NCBI RefSeq assembly: GCF_003367705.1
Contig: NZ_CP031425.1
Span: forward strand, 1,426,001 to 1,490,000
DNA from: Microbacterium foliorum
GTDB lineage: Bacteria; Actinomycetota; Actinomycetes; Actinomycetales; Microbacteriaceae
Direction: 5' to 3'
Length of the DNA stretch: 64,000 nucleotides
Below, one piece after another: positions 8,289 through 15,448 of this stretch (its first letter is position 1; every line of letters starts with the position of its first letter). The notes under the pieces were generated by a model. That model had not been told where the DNA came from and made no database searches. It saw only the letters and a list, made by a program, of their open reading frames with translations. The position numbers and the translations under genes were made by a program.

Positions 8289-8761
8289 GAGGTGGCCTCC
8301 TGAGGAGTGCGGAACACGAGGAACCGGTAGGTGAAGTACCGGAAGAGGGTGCCGAGCACGAGTCCGATGACGTTGCCGGAGATGTTGTCCGCGAGAGCGG
8401 AGGTGAACCCGAGCAGGTAGTGCGAGACGAACAGGCAGCCGGACGCGATCAGCAGCCCGCCTCCGTTCGCGAGCAGGAAGAGCAGGAGCTCTTTGGCGAC
8501 CGCGGGCCGTCTCGTCGTGCGGAACGTGACGTAGCGATGCCCGAGCCAGGCGACCCCCGTCGCGACGGAGACCGAGATCACCTTCGCCCAGATGACCTGA
8601 TCGGGCATCACGGTCGCACGCAGCAGGTTGTAGCCGCCCACGTCGACGACGAAGGCGATGAGCCCCACGCCGCCGAAGGTGGCGAGCTGGGGGACCGCTC
8701 CTCGCAGTGCGGAGGCGAGGCGAGACATCAGAAGAGATGGCGCGGAGGGGGTGAGCGTCAT
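8285..8761 (-). CDS. GtrA family membrane protein
   Basis: GtrA proteins are small four-helix membrane proteins thought to flip or present polyprenyl-phosphate-linked sugars to extracytoplasmic transferases. The 158-residue product has four hydrophobic segments, with the family motifs FGGVGLIAFVVDVGGYNLL near the start, ATGVAWLGHRYVTF in the middle and FRYFTYRFLVF near the end. It is the first gene of the seven-gene minus-strand operon. No Shine-Dalgarno sequence or clear -10 box was found before the ATG, so promoter and start are less certain than the frame. Co-occurrence with Dpm1-like and GT39-like genes gives a complete make-flip-transfer set. Confidence 0.88.
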   Translation of the reverse strand: MTLTPSAPSLLMSRLASALRGAVPQLATFGGVGLIAFVVDVGGYNLLRATVMPDQVIWAKVISVSVATGVAWLGHRYVTFRTTRRPAVAKELLLFLLANGGGLLIASGCLFVSHYLLGFTSALADNISGNVIGLVLGTLFRYFTYRFLVFRTPQEATS

Positions 8762-8936
8762 GCTGGGGGTTCGGATGCACTCGTCCAGACGGATTGGATG
8801 CGATTCGCGGAAAAAGACGGAAATCGCGCGATCTGCGCCCCGATCGACGACGGTGCGGCGTCGGCGTCTCCTCAGAGATGAGCAGACGCATCGCGAAGCC
8901 CGGAGAGTTCTATGATTCTGCCCACAATACGATTTA

Positions 8937-8951
8937 GCTAGCTAAGCTAGC
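8937..8951. promoter_or_regulatory. Perfect palindrome just upstream of MFS exporter start (candidate operator)
   Basis: A 15-bp perfect inverted repeat, GCTAGCT-A-AGCTAGC, ends 4 nt before the ATG at 8956. -10-like boxes TATGAT (8911-8916) and TACGAT (8928-8933) lie just upstream. There is no Shine-Dalgarno sequence, so a protein bound here would cover the transcript start or start codon. This is typical of TetR- or MarR-type control of exporters, but no regulator gene is adjacent. Confidence 0.6.
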
Positions 8952-8955
8952 AGTC

Positions 8956-10599
8956 ATGGAACGATACTTTCGGCTTCGGTGGGCGGGCCTGGTCTTCATC
9001 AGCATCGCGGTCTCGCTGATCATCGTCGACTCGACGATCGTCAACGTCGCGATCCCTGCGATCGTCGACGATCTCGGCATCACGTCCACCGAGGTGCAGT
9101 GGGTGCAGGAGGCCTACACGCTGGTGTTCGCCGCGCTGCTGCTCGTGTTCGGGAGTCTCGCCGATCGGTTCGGCCGGCGACGCATGATGCTGATCGGAGT
9201 CGTCGTCTTCGCCGCCTCATCCGTGCTCGCCTCCTTCGCACCGGACGGCGGGATGCTCATCCTCGCCCGACTCGCACAGGGCGTCGGAGGGTCGATGATC
9301 CTCCCCACGACGCTGTCGATCATCAACGCCACCTTCCGTGGCAAGGAGCGCGGCATCGCCTTCGCCGTCTGGGGATCGACGATCGGCGGCATGGCAGCTG
9401 TCGGTCCGCTGCTGGGCGGATGGCTGACCACAGCGTTCTCGTGGCGCTGGGCGTTCGGCATCAACATCCCGCTCGGCATCATCATCGTCATCGGCGTGCT
9501 GCTGACCGTCGCCGAATCCCGCAGTGATCGGACGTCGCGGATCGATGTCGTCGGCGCGCTCCTCTCGGTGCTCACGATGGGAAGCCTCGTCTTCGGACTC
9601 ATCGAGGGGCGGACCTACGGCTGGTGGCTCGTCGACCAGCGTCCGCAGATCGGCGACTGGACCTGGCCGCTCGACCTGTCGCCGATCCCTTTCGCCTTCG
9701 CGCTCGCCCTGGTCTCCCTCGTCGCGTTCATCGTGTGGGGAGTGCACCGCGAGCGTCACGGCAGGTCGACCCTCCTGGCCCTGCGTCTGTTCGCGATCCC
9801 GTCGTTCCGCAACGGAAACATCGCGGCCACGGTGGTCTCGCTGGGGGAGTTCGGCATCATCCTCGCGCTGCCGCTGTGGCTGCAGTTCGTGCTGGGCTTC
9901 GATGCCCTGCAGACCGGACTGCTGCTGCTGGCGCTCGCCGGCGGATCGTTCGTCGCCAGCGGTGCAGCCGGTGCGGCGAGCGGCAAGGTCGCGCCCGTGT
10001 GGGTCGTCCGCGCGGGGCTGATCGCAGAGATCGTCGGTGTCGCCGGCGTCGGCTTCGTCATCGCGCCAGACGCGTCATGGGTCCCGCTCATTCCGTTCCT
10101 CTTCGTCTACGGGCTCGGCGTGGGGCTCGCGACGGCCCAGTTGACCGGTGTCGTCCTCGCCGATGTCCCGGTCGCGGACAGTGGCGCGGCATCCGGCACG
10201 CAGTCGACGTCGCGTCAGCTCGGGGCCGCTCTCGGCGTCGCGGTGCTGGGCACCGTGCTCTTCACCAGCACGGCTGGGATCCTCGATTCCTCGCTCGAGG
10301 CGAGGGGAGTGCCCGCCGATCAGCGTGATCAGGTCGTGGCGTCGGTCGTCGACAGCGCAGGGGCCGCCATCAGCGGACTGGAGGCGCAGCCCGAGACCGC
10401 GGACATCGCGGATGACGCCAAAGCAGCCTTCTCCGACGGAACGCGTTTCTCCGCGTGGACGGCGGCAGGGTTCCTCACGCTCGGCCTGCTGTCGACGATC
10501 TCCCTCGGCGCCGGTGCACGGAGTCGCAGCGAAGACGAGGAGACGGACGCAGGCCCTCAGACGACGGATGCTGCCGCGGAGAGCGATTCTTCGCGCTGA
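8956..10599 (+). CDS. MFS transporter, DHA2 (EmrB/QacA-like) drug exporter, 14 helices
   Basis: This is a proton-driven multidrug efflux protein of the DHA2 family. At 547 residues with about 14 hydrophobic segments it has the normal length for the family. Visible motifs are DSTIVNVAIPAI in helix 1 (motif D1), GSLADRFGRRRMM in the first cytoplasmic loop (motif A), ARLAQGVGGSMILPTTLSII in helix 4, and WGSTIGGMAAVGPLLGGWLT (motif C of antiporters). The C-terminus is an acidic hydrophilic tail. A perfect palindrome lies immediately before the start, suggesting repression relieved by a ligand. It is divergent from gtrA and ends before a strong terminator. The substrate cannot be deduced. Confidence 0.92.
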   Translation: MERYFRLRWAGLVFISIAVSLIIVDSTIVNVAIPAIVDDLGITSTEVQWVQEAYTLVFAALLLVFGSLADRFGRRRMMLIGVVVFAASSVLASFAPDGGMLILARLAQGVGGSMILPTTLSIINATFRGKERGIAFAVWGSTIGGMAAVGPLLGGWLTTAFSWRWAFGINIPLGIIIVIGVLLTVAESRSDRTSRIDVVGALLSVLTMGSLVFGLIEGRTYGWWLVDQRPQIGDWTWPLDLSPIPFAFALALVSLVAFIVWGVHRERHGRSTLLALRLFAIPSFRNGNIAATVVSLGEFGIILALPLWLQFVLGFDALQTGLLLLALAGGSFVASGAAGAASGKVAPVWVVRAGLIAEIVGVAGVGFVIAPDASWVPLIPFLFVYGLGVGLATAQLTGVVLADVPVADSGAASGTQSTSRQLGAALGVAVLGTVLFTSTAGILDSSLEARGVPADQRDQVVASVVDSAGAAISGLEAQPETADIADDAKAAFSDGTRFSAWTAAGFLTLGLLSTISLGAGARSRSEDEETDAGPQTTDAAAESDSSR

Positions 10600-10611
10600 T
10601 CGCCGGGTGAA

Positions 10612-10651
10612 TACGAGAAGAGCCGCCTGAAACCAGGCGGCTCTTCTCGTA
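10612..10651. terminator. Bidirectional hairpin terminator, 18-bp perfect stem
   Basis: Arms TACGAGAAGAGCCGCCTG (10612-10629) and its exact complement (10634-10651) flank the loop AAAC. It sits between the end of the MFS gene and the 3' end of the oppositely oriented tRNA, so it can stop transcription from both sides. There is no U-run, as is common in this group. Confidence 0.9.
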
Positions 10652-10701
10652 CGTGCGGGTTCGGCGGTCGAATTCTCACTCGTTCCGCGTGTATCCCTTG
10701 G

Positions 10702-10774
10702 TGCCCCCGACAGGAGTCGAACCTGCGACCTACGGTACCGGAAACCGGCGCTCTATCCACTGAGCTACGGAGGC
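10702..10774 (-). tRNA. tRNA-Arg (anticodon CCG)
   Basis: On the minus strand this folds as a full cloverleaf: acceptor GCCTCCG paired with CGGGGGC (one G-T pair), D-stem GCTC/GAGC, anticodon loop TTCCGGT with CCG reading codon CGG, and T-arm GCAGG-TTCGACT-CCTGT. The discriminator base is A and CCA is not encoded. The outermost anticodon-stem pair (27-43) is a C-T mismatch. A TATCGT box at 10785-10790 could be its own promoter. argS, which would charge it, begins about 0.9 kb away. Confidence 0.95.
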
Positions 10775-10790
10775 GTACCGAACGACGATA

Positions 10791-11597
10791 TCACTGCTCG
10801 GGAGTGGTCTCCGACCCACCGGCCTCCGTCACCGGCGCGTCGCCCAGTTCGGCGAGAGCCGCGGCGAGCTTCTCGGCCAGGTAGCGGTGGCCGTCGGTCG
10901 AGGGATGCTTGCGCCCGACCTCCACGTCGATGACCGACAGGTAGTTCTGCGCGGTGATCCAGTTCTGCGCGATGGGGGAGATGTACCACCAGCCGCGGGC
11001 CGCGGCGAGATCGCCGAGGTCGGTGTCGATCCGCGCCGTCTCGGTGCCGACGGGCAGCTCGTGCGGCGCGGGGCCGAGTACGACGATCGTCGCCTCCGGG
11101 TACTTCGCCGCCATCGCGTCCCACGCGGCGGTCACGGCCTCGCGATACCCCGCCGCGCCCTGAGCGCGGTCGTTGATGGATCCCTGCAGGATGACGAGGT
11201 CGGGCGTGAGGGTCGGATCGAGAGCGGCGATCCGCTCGCCGAAGGCGGGGCCGTCGATCCCCGGCTTGAGATACCCGCTGCCGCGGACGCCGTCGACGAT
11301 CGTCTCGCCGTCGAGCAGCTCGGCGAGCACGTAGGCGTAGCCGAGGGTGGGCTCGGTCGCGGCCGAGCCGTAGGTCCACGAGTCGCCGAAGACGAGAACG
11401 GTCGGATGCTCGGGCAGCAGCAGGGGGACGGGGGCGATGGTCACCGCCTCACCGCCGGCCGCGGCTCCCGCGGGAGGTGTCGAGGGCACCGAGACCCAGG
11501 GGCGCCAGACCCCGAGGGCCACGGCGGCCACCGCCAGGATCACCGCGATGACGAGGCCCGCGAGGGGCAGACGGTGACGGGTGGAGGCGGCCTTCAT
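10791..11597 (-). CDS. SGNH/GDSL-type hydrolase, secreted or membrane-anchored
   Basis: SGNH hydrolases are serine esterases or lipases acting on acyl groups of lipids or glycans. The 268-residue protein has an N-terminal signal or anchor (residues about 10-32), then VLVFGDSWTYGSAA with the catalytic Ser (block I), VILQGSINDRAQGA with the block III Asn, and STDGHRYLAEKL with the catalytic Asp-His pair (block V). The ATG at 11597 follows a TACAGT box 6 nt away, suggesting a leaderless transcript. It is divergent from argS. The natural substrate is unknown; similar actinobacterial proteins may de-acetylate cell-surface carbohydrates. Confidence 0.85.
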   Translation of the reverse strand: MKAASTRHRLPLAGLVIAVILAVAAVALGVWRPWVSVPSTPPAGAAAGGEAVTIAPVPLLLPEHPTVLVFGDSWTYGSAATEPTLGYAYVLAELLDGETIVDGVRGSGYLKPGIDGPAFGERIAALDPTLTPDLVILQGSINDRAQGAAGYREAVTAAWDAMAAKYPEATIVVLGPAPHELPVGTETARIDTDLGDLAAARGWWYISPIAQNWITAQNYLSVIDVEVGRKHPSTDGHRYLAEKLAAALAELGDAPVTEAGGSETTPEQ

Positions 11598-11603
11598 GGC
11601 ATG

Positions 11604-11609
11604 ACTGTA
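11604..11609 (-). promoter_or_regulatory. Leaderless-type -10 box of SGNH hydrolase gene
   Basis: TACAGT on the minus strand, 6 nt before the ATG at 11597. The spacing puts the transcript start at or next to the start codon, and no Shine-Dalgarno sequence is present. Confidence 0.55.
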
Positions 11610-11652
11610 GATCACGTTCCCGCTCCCGCAAATTCGGGGGCCCACCGCGCCG

Positions 11653-11658
11653 TAAACT
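11653..11658 (+). promoter_or_regulatory. -10 box of argS
   Basis: TAAACT lies 9 nt before the argS ATG, leaving room for only a few untranslated bases. There is no Shine-Dalgarno sequence in the gap. Confidence 0.55.
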
Positions 11659-11667
11659 GGGACGGCT

Positions 11668-13332
11668 ATGAACCCTGACACACTCGCCGAAGCCCTCCTC
11701 GCCGTCCTCGCACCGATCGCCGAGGAACGACGTCCCGGCGAGCCGTTCGAGCTCGCCGCATCCGACATCGTGCTCGACCGTCCCCGCAACCGCGAGCACG
11801 GCGACTGGGCCTCGAACATCGCGATGCGCCTGGCGAAGCCGTTCGGCACCAACCCGCGGGAACTCGCTCAGCAGATCGCCGACGGTCTGGCGAAGGTCGA
11901 CGGCATCGAGAGCGCCGAGGTCGCGGGCCCCGGGTTCATCAACATCCGTCTGGATGCCGCCGCTGCCGGCGCTCTGGCGAAGGTCATCGTCGACGCCGGA
12001 GTCGCATACGGACGCAACGACACCCAGGCCGGCAAGTCGATCAACATCGAGTTCGTGAGCGCGAACCCGACCGGCCCGCTGCACATCGGCCACACGCGCT
12101 GGGCCGCTCTCGGCGACGCGATCGCGCGTGTGCTGGCGGCATCCGGTGCCACCGTCGCGCGGGAGTACTACATCAACGACGCCGGCGTGCAGATGGAGCG
12201 GTTCGCGAAGTCGGTGCTCGCCGCCGTGAAGGGCGAGCCGACGCCGGAGGGCGGTTACGCCGGAAGCTACATCGCCGACCTCGCTGCCCGAGTGATCGAG
12301 GCCCGCCCCGATCTGCTCGATCTCGAGGCGGAGGAGCAGGTGGTCGTCGCGCGCGAACTCGCCTATGGGTTCCAGCTCGATGAGCAGAAGCAGTCGCTGT
12401 CGAAGTTCAACGTCGACTTCGACGTGTGGTTCTCCGAGCGCACGCTGCACGCCAAGGGCGCCGACGGCACGAGCTTCGTCGACCAGGCCGTCGACCGCCT
12501 GCGCGAGCAGGGGCATGTCTTCGACGACGAGGGTGCGGTCTGGGTGCGCACGACCGACTTCGGCGACGACAAGGATCGGGTGATCCGCCGCTCGAACGGC
12601 GAGTACACCTACTTCGCGGCCGACGCCGCCTACTACCTGAACAAGGGCGATCGCGGGTTCGAGTACAAGCTGTACCTCCTCGGCGCCGACCACCACGGCT
12701 ACGTGCATCGCCTCAAGGCCATCGCGGGAGCCGCGGGGGAGGACCCGGAGAAGAACGTCGAGGTGCTGATCGGCCAGCTCGTCTCGGTCGGCGGAGCGCG
12801 CCTCAGCAAGCGCGCCGGCAACATCATCGAGATGGACGACCTGCGCGAATGGCTCGGCACCGATGCGCTGCGGTACTCGCTGGAGCGCTCTCCTGCGGAC
12901 TCGCCGCTCGCCCTCGACCCCGAACTGCTGCAGAAGCGAACGAACGACAACCCCGTCTTCTATGTGCAGTACGCCCACGCGCGGACGCACAACGTGGCTC
13001 GCAACGCTGCGGACTCGGGCGTCGACCGTTCGGAGTTCGCCCCCGAGACGCTCACCCATGAGACCGAGAGCGCGCTGCTCGGAGCTCTCCAGGAGTTCCC
13101 TCGCATGGTGGCCTTCGCCGCCGAGGTGCGCGAGCCGCATCGGGTCGCCCGCTACCTCGAGGAGCTCGCCGGCCTGTACCACCGCTGGTACGACAACTGC
13201 CGCGTGATCCCGCAGGGCGACGACCCCATCGAGACCGTGCATCGCACGCGCCTGTGGCTCAACGACGCCGCGGGTCAGGTCTTGCGCAACGGGCTCGACC
13301 TGCTCGGCGTCTCGGCGCCCGAGCGCATGTGA
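11668..13332 (+). CDS. argS: Arginyl-tRNA synthetase
   Basis: ArgS charges tRNA-Arg with arginine using ATP. The 554-residue protein is a class I synthetase: an N-terminal Add-1 domain, the HIGH motif in ANPTGPLHIGHTRWAALGDA near residue 137, the KMSKS-equivalent ARLSKRAGN near residue 378, and a C-terminal DALR anticodon-binding domain with QYAHARTHNVARNA. The substitution of LSKRAG for KMSKS is common in ArgS. In actinobacteria argS commonly lies upstream of lysA, as it does here with LmeA- and YihY-like genes between. The adjacent tRNA-Arg(CCG) is a notable coincidence of enzyme and substrate. Confidence 0.97.
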   Translation: MNPDTLAEALLAVLAPIAEERRPGEPFELAASDIVLDRPRNREHGDWASNIAMRLAKPFGTNPRELAQQIADGLAKVDGIESAEVAGPGFINIRLDAAAAGALAKVIVDAGVAYGRNDTQAGKSINIEFVSANPTGPLHIGHTRWAALGDAIARVLAASGATVAREYYINDAGVQMERFAKSVLAAVKGEPTPEGGYAGSYIADLAARVIEARPDLLDLEAEEQVVVARELAYGFQLDEQKQSLSKFNVDFDVWFSERTLHAKGADGTSFVDQAVDRLREQGHVFDDEGAVWVRTTDFGDDKDRVIRRSNGEYTYFAADAAYYLNKGDRGFEYKLYLLGADHHGYVHRLKAIAGAAGEDPEKNVEVLIGQLVSVGGARLSKRAGNIIEMDDLREWLGTDALRYSLERSPADSPLALDPELLQKRTNDNPVFYVQYAHARTHNVARNAADSGVDRSEFAPETLTHETESALLGALQEFPRMVAFAAEVREPHRVARYLEELAGLYHRWYDNCRVIPQGDDPIETVHRTRLWLNDAAGQVLRNGLDLLGVSAPERM

Positions 13333-13366
13333 CCGGCGTCCGCGACGCCGACAGGGGGATGACAGC

Positions 13367-14227
13367 ATGAGCGACGACAACGAGACGCTTCCCTACCCGT
13401 CGGGGGACACCGAGCATCCGACGCTCGTGATCCCCGGGGGCGCAGACGGTGAGGATGCCGCTGAGGCCGCACCGGCGCCGCGTCGACGCCCCCGCTGGCC
13501 GTGGGTGCTGGCCATCGTCCTCGTCGTGCTGGCCCTGCTCGTCGTTGCGGCGGAGCTCATCGTGCGCGCCGTTCTTCCCGGGATCGTGCGCGGGATGGTG
13601 ATCGAGCAGCTCGACCTGCCCGCCGACCAGCAGCTCGAGGTGGAGGCCGACGGCATCCTGCTGCCGCAGCTGATCGGCGGCTCGCTCGACACGTTGCATC
13701 TGTCGACGGAGTCCGTCACGCTGCAGGGCATCACCGGAGCCGTCGACGCGACCGTCGCCGGCGTGCCGCTGCGCGGTGGCGACCTCGGCGGCGCGACCGG
13801 CACGATCCGCATCGACGAGTCGCAGTTCGGCAGCCTCCTCGCCGACACCGATCTTCCCGTCGAGTCCGTGACGCTCGAAGAGCCCAACGCGACGGTGTCC
13901 GGGTCCGTGACGGTGCTCGGACTCTCGATCCCGCTGTCGCTCACCGTGCTCCCCGGGGTCGCCGACGGCGACCTCGAACTGACTCCGGTGGGGGCCGCCA
14001 TCGGCGGACTCGAGGTCGACGCCGATCAGGTCGGCTCGTCGTTGGGCGCGCTGGGAACCCGGCTGACCGAGACGCAGCGGGTGTGCATCGCCGACCAGCT
14101 CCCCGCCGGCATCACCCTCGTCGGGCTGAAGATCGTGGGCAGCGAGGCCGTGATCGACGTGGACGTCGACGGCGCCATCGCGACGGATGAGAGTCTGCTC
14201 GAGAAGGGCACCTGCCCGAGACGCTGA
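13367..14227 (+). CDS. LmeA-like DUF2993 protein, single membrane anchor
   Basis: DUF2993 includes mycobacterial LmeA, a phospholipid-binding envelope protein linked to lipoglycan maintenance. The 286-residue product has an acidic cytoplasmic N-terminus, a basic RRRPRWPWV then one transmembrane helix (residues about 45-65), followed by an extracytoplasmic lipid-binding-type domain with alternating beta segments such as LPQLIGGSLDTLHLSTESV and GDLELTPVGAAIGGLEVD. The start follows a GGGGGATG-type ribosome site 34 bp after argS. It converges on the YihY-like gene with only 3 bp between stop codons. A role in envelope lipid handling is inferred from the family. Confidence 0.85.
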   Translation: MSDDNETLPYPSGDTEHPTLVIPGGADGEDAAEAAPAPRRRPRWPWVLAIVLVVLALLVVAAELIVRAVLPGIVRGMVIEQLDLPADQQLEVEADGILLPQLIGGSLDTLHLSTESVTLQGITGAVDATVAGVPLRGGDLGGATGTIRIDESQFGSLLADTDLPVESVTLEEPNATVSGSVTVLGLSIPLSLTVLPGVADGDLELTPVGAAIGGLEVDADQVGSSLGALGTRLTETQRVCIADQLPAGITLVGLKIVGSEAVIDVDVDGAIATDESLLEKGTCPRR

Positions 14228-14230
14228 GCG

Positions 14231-15298
14231 TCAGCCCGCGGGCTTCTCGGTCTTCGACTCCGACCGCGCGTCGAGCTCGGCCTTCTGCGCGTCGCGCAGC
14301 TCGGCGGTCGCGAGAGCGACTTCCGCTTCGGCGCGGCGCACGCGTCGCTGGGGGAACGTCGATGCGCCGTAACGGGCGTGCACGCGATCGCGACGCTCCT
14401 CTTCGGTGGTGACGATGAAGGCGGACGAGATCAGGATCACCTGCGTCGACAGGTTGAGCCAGATGAGCAGCGCGAGCAGTGAGGCGAACGACGCGAGCAG
14501 CGGGTTGCTCGTCGCGCCGCCGATGAACAGCCCGGACAGCTCCTGCAGCACCAGCAGGCCGACGCCGCCCAGCAGCGCCCCGCTCCACAGGGAGCGCGCC
14601 GACGGCTTCGTCCCCGAGAGCACCCGGAAGACCCCCGCGATCAGCGCGGTGTCGAGCGCCAGCACGACGAGAAGCGACACGATCCGGATGCTCCAGATCG
14701 CGAGCGCGGAGTCGTCGGCGATGCCCAGCAGGCCCGCGATCCAGGTGATGCCGATCCGACCGATGAACGTGATCGCGGCGGCCGCCACGAACGAGAGTCC
14801 GATGCCGATGGCGAGGAGCAGGTTGCGCAGCATCACCCAGATGAAGAGGACATCGCTCTGCGCGGTGCCCGCGAGGATCCGCACCGCCGTGCGCAGCGAG
14901 CCGACGGCGGCGAGGGCGGAGCCGGTGAGAGTGACCACCGAGACGGCCCCCGCGACCGACAGAGAGATCGGAGCCTGCAGGTCGGACGGATCGATGATCG
15001 CGCCCTCGCCGATCAGACCAGGGACCACGGACTGCACCGCGTCGATGATCGCGTCCCAGGCGGCCGGATTGCCGGCCAGCCAGAGTGCCGCGATCGAGAA
15101 GCCCAGGAGCACGGCGGAGAACACGCTGAACAGAGCACGGTAGGTGACGCTGTCGGCCAGCATGGGGCCGCGTCGCTCCGAGTAGAGCAGGAACGCCCTG
15201 ACCGGACGCTGCCTGAGCGCCCATCGGATCGCCGCGGCGCTGACACGGGGGATCAGGCCGGGGCGATCGGCTTCTGGGGTTGCGGATTCGGTGCTCAT
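14231..15298 (-). CDS. YihY/virulence factor BrkB family membrane protein
   Basis: The 355-residue protein has about six hydrophobic helices of the YihY (formerly tRNA-processing RNase BN) family, whose function is not settled. Helices are seen at LFSVFSAVLLGFSIAALWLAG, VAGAVSVVTLTGSALAAVGS, LLLAIGIGLSFVAAAAITFI, WSIRIVSLLVVLALDTALI and LSTQVILISSAFIVTTEEE. The family-typical AIIDAVQSVVPGL lies after the first helix. A highly charged C-terminal tail (about 45 residues) ends in KTEKPAG. A TAGACT box lies 7 nt upstream of the ATG. Confidence 0.88.
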   Translation of the reverse strand: MSTESATPEADRPGLIPRVSAAAIRWALRQRPVRAFLLYSERRGPMLADSVTYRALFSVFSAVLLGFSIAALWLAGNPAAWDAIIDAVQSVVPGLIGEGAIIDPSDLQAPISLSVAGAVSVVTLTGSALAAVGSLRTAVRILAGTAQSDVLFIWVMLRNLLLAIGIGLSFVAAAAITFIGRIGITWIAGLLGIADDSALAIWSIRIVSLLVVLALDTALIAGVFRVLSGTKPSARSLWSGALLGGVGLLVLQELSGLFIGGATSNPLLASFASLLALLIWLNLSTQVILISSAFIVTTEEERRDRVHARYGASTFPQRRVRRAEAEVALATAELRDAQKAELDARSESKTEKPAG

Positions 15299-15305
15299 CG
15301 CGAAC

Positions 15306-15311
15306 AGTCTA
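15306..15311 (-). promoter_or_regulatory. -10 box of YihY-like gene
   Basis: TAGACT on the minus strand, 7 nt before the ATG at 15298, consistent with a leaderless transcript. Confidence 0.5.
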
Positions 15312-15385
15312 GGAGTCGCGACGGACCGCCCTCAGGGGGTTGACGCAGAGGGTCACCATGGCGGATGCGGCATGACGGGTGCCCT

Positions 15386-15391
15386 AGAATC
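15386..15391 (+). promoter_or_regulatory. -10 box of lysA
   Basis: TAGAAT lies between the first in-frame ATG (15365) and the later GTG (15413) and TTG (15449). If it is the promoter, the ATG is outside the message, which favours one of the later starts. Confidence 0.5.
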
Positions 15392-15448
15392 GGGGGCGAC
15401 CTCGCAGCGCGCGTGTTCGCCCGAGACCCGTCCCACGATTGGTGTTCC

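Noticed and set aside
10702..10774. Integration site of a mobile element at tRNA-Arg
   Set aside because: No integrase, no duplicated tRNA 3' end and no foreign gene block on either side.
15365..15448. ATG at 15365 as the start of lysA
   Set aside because: A TAGAAT promoter box lies downstream of it, and the added residues do not resemble the family N-terminus. Not fully excluded.
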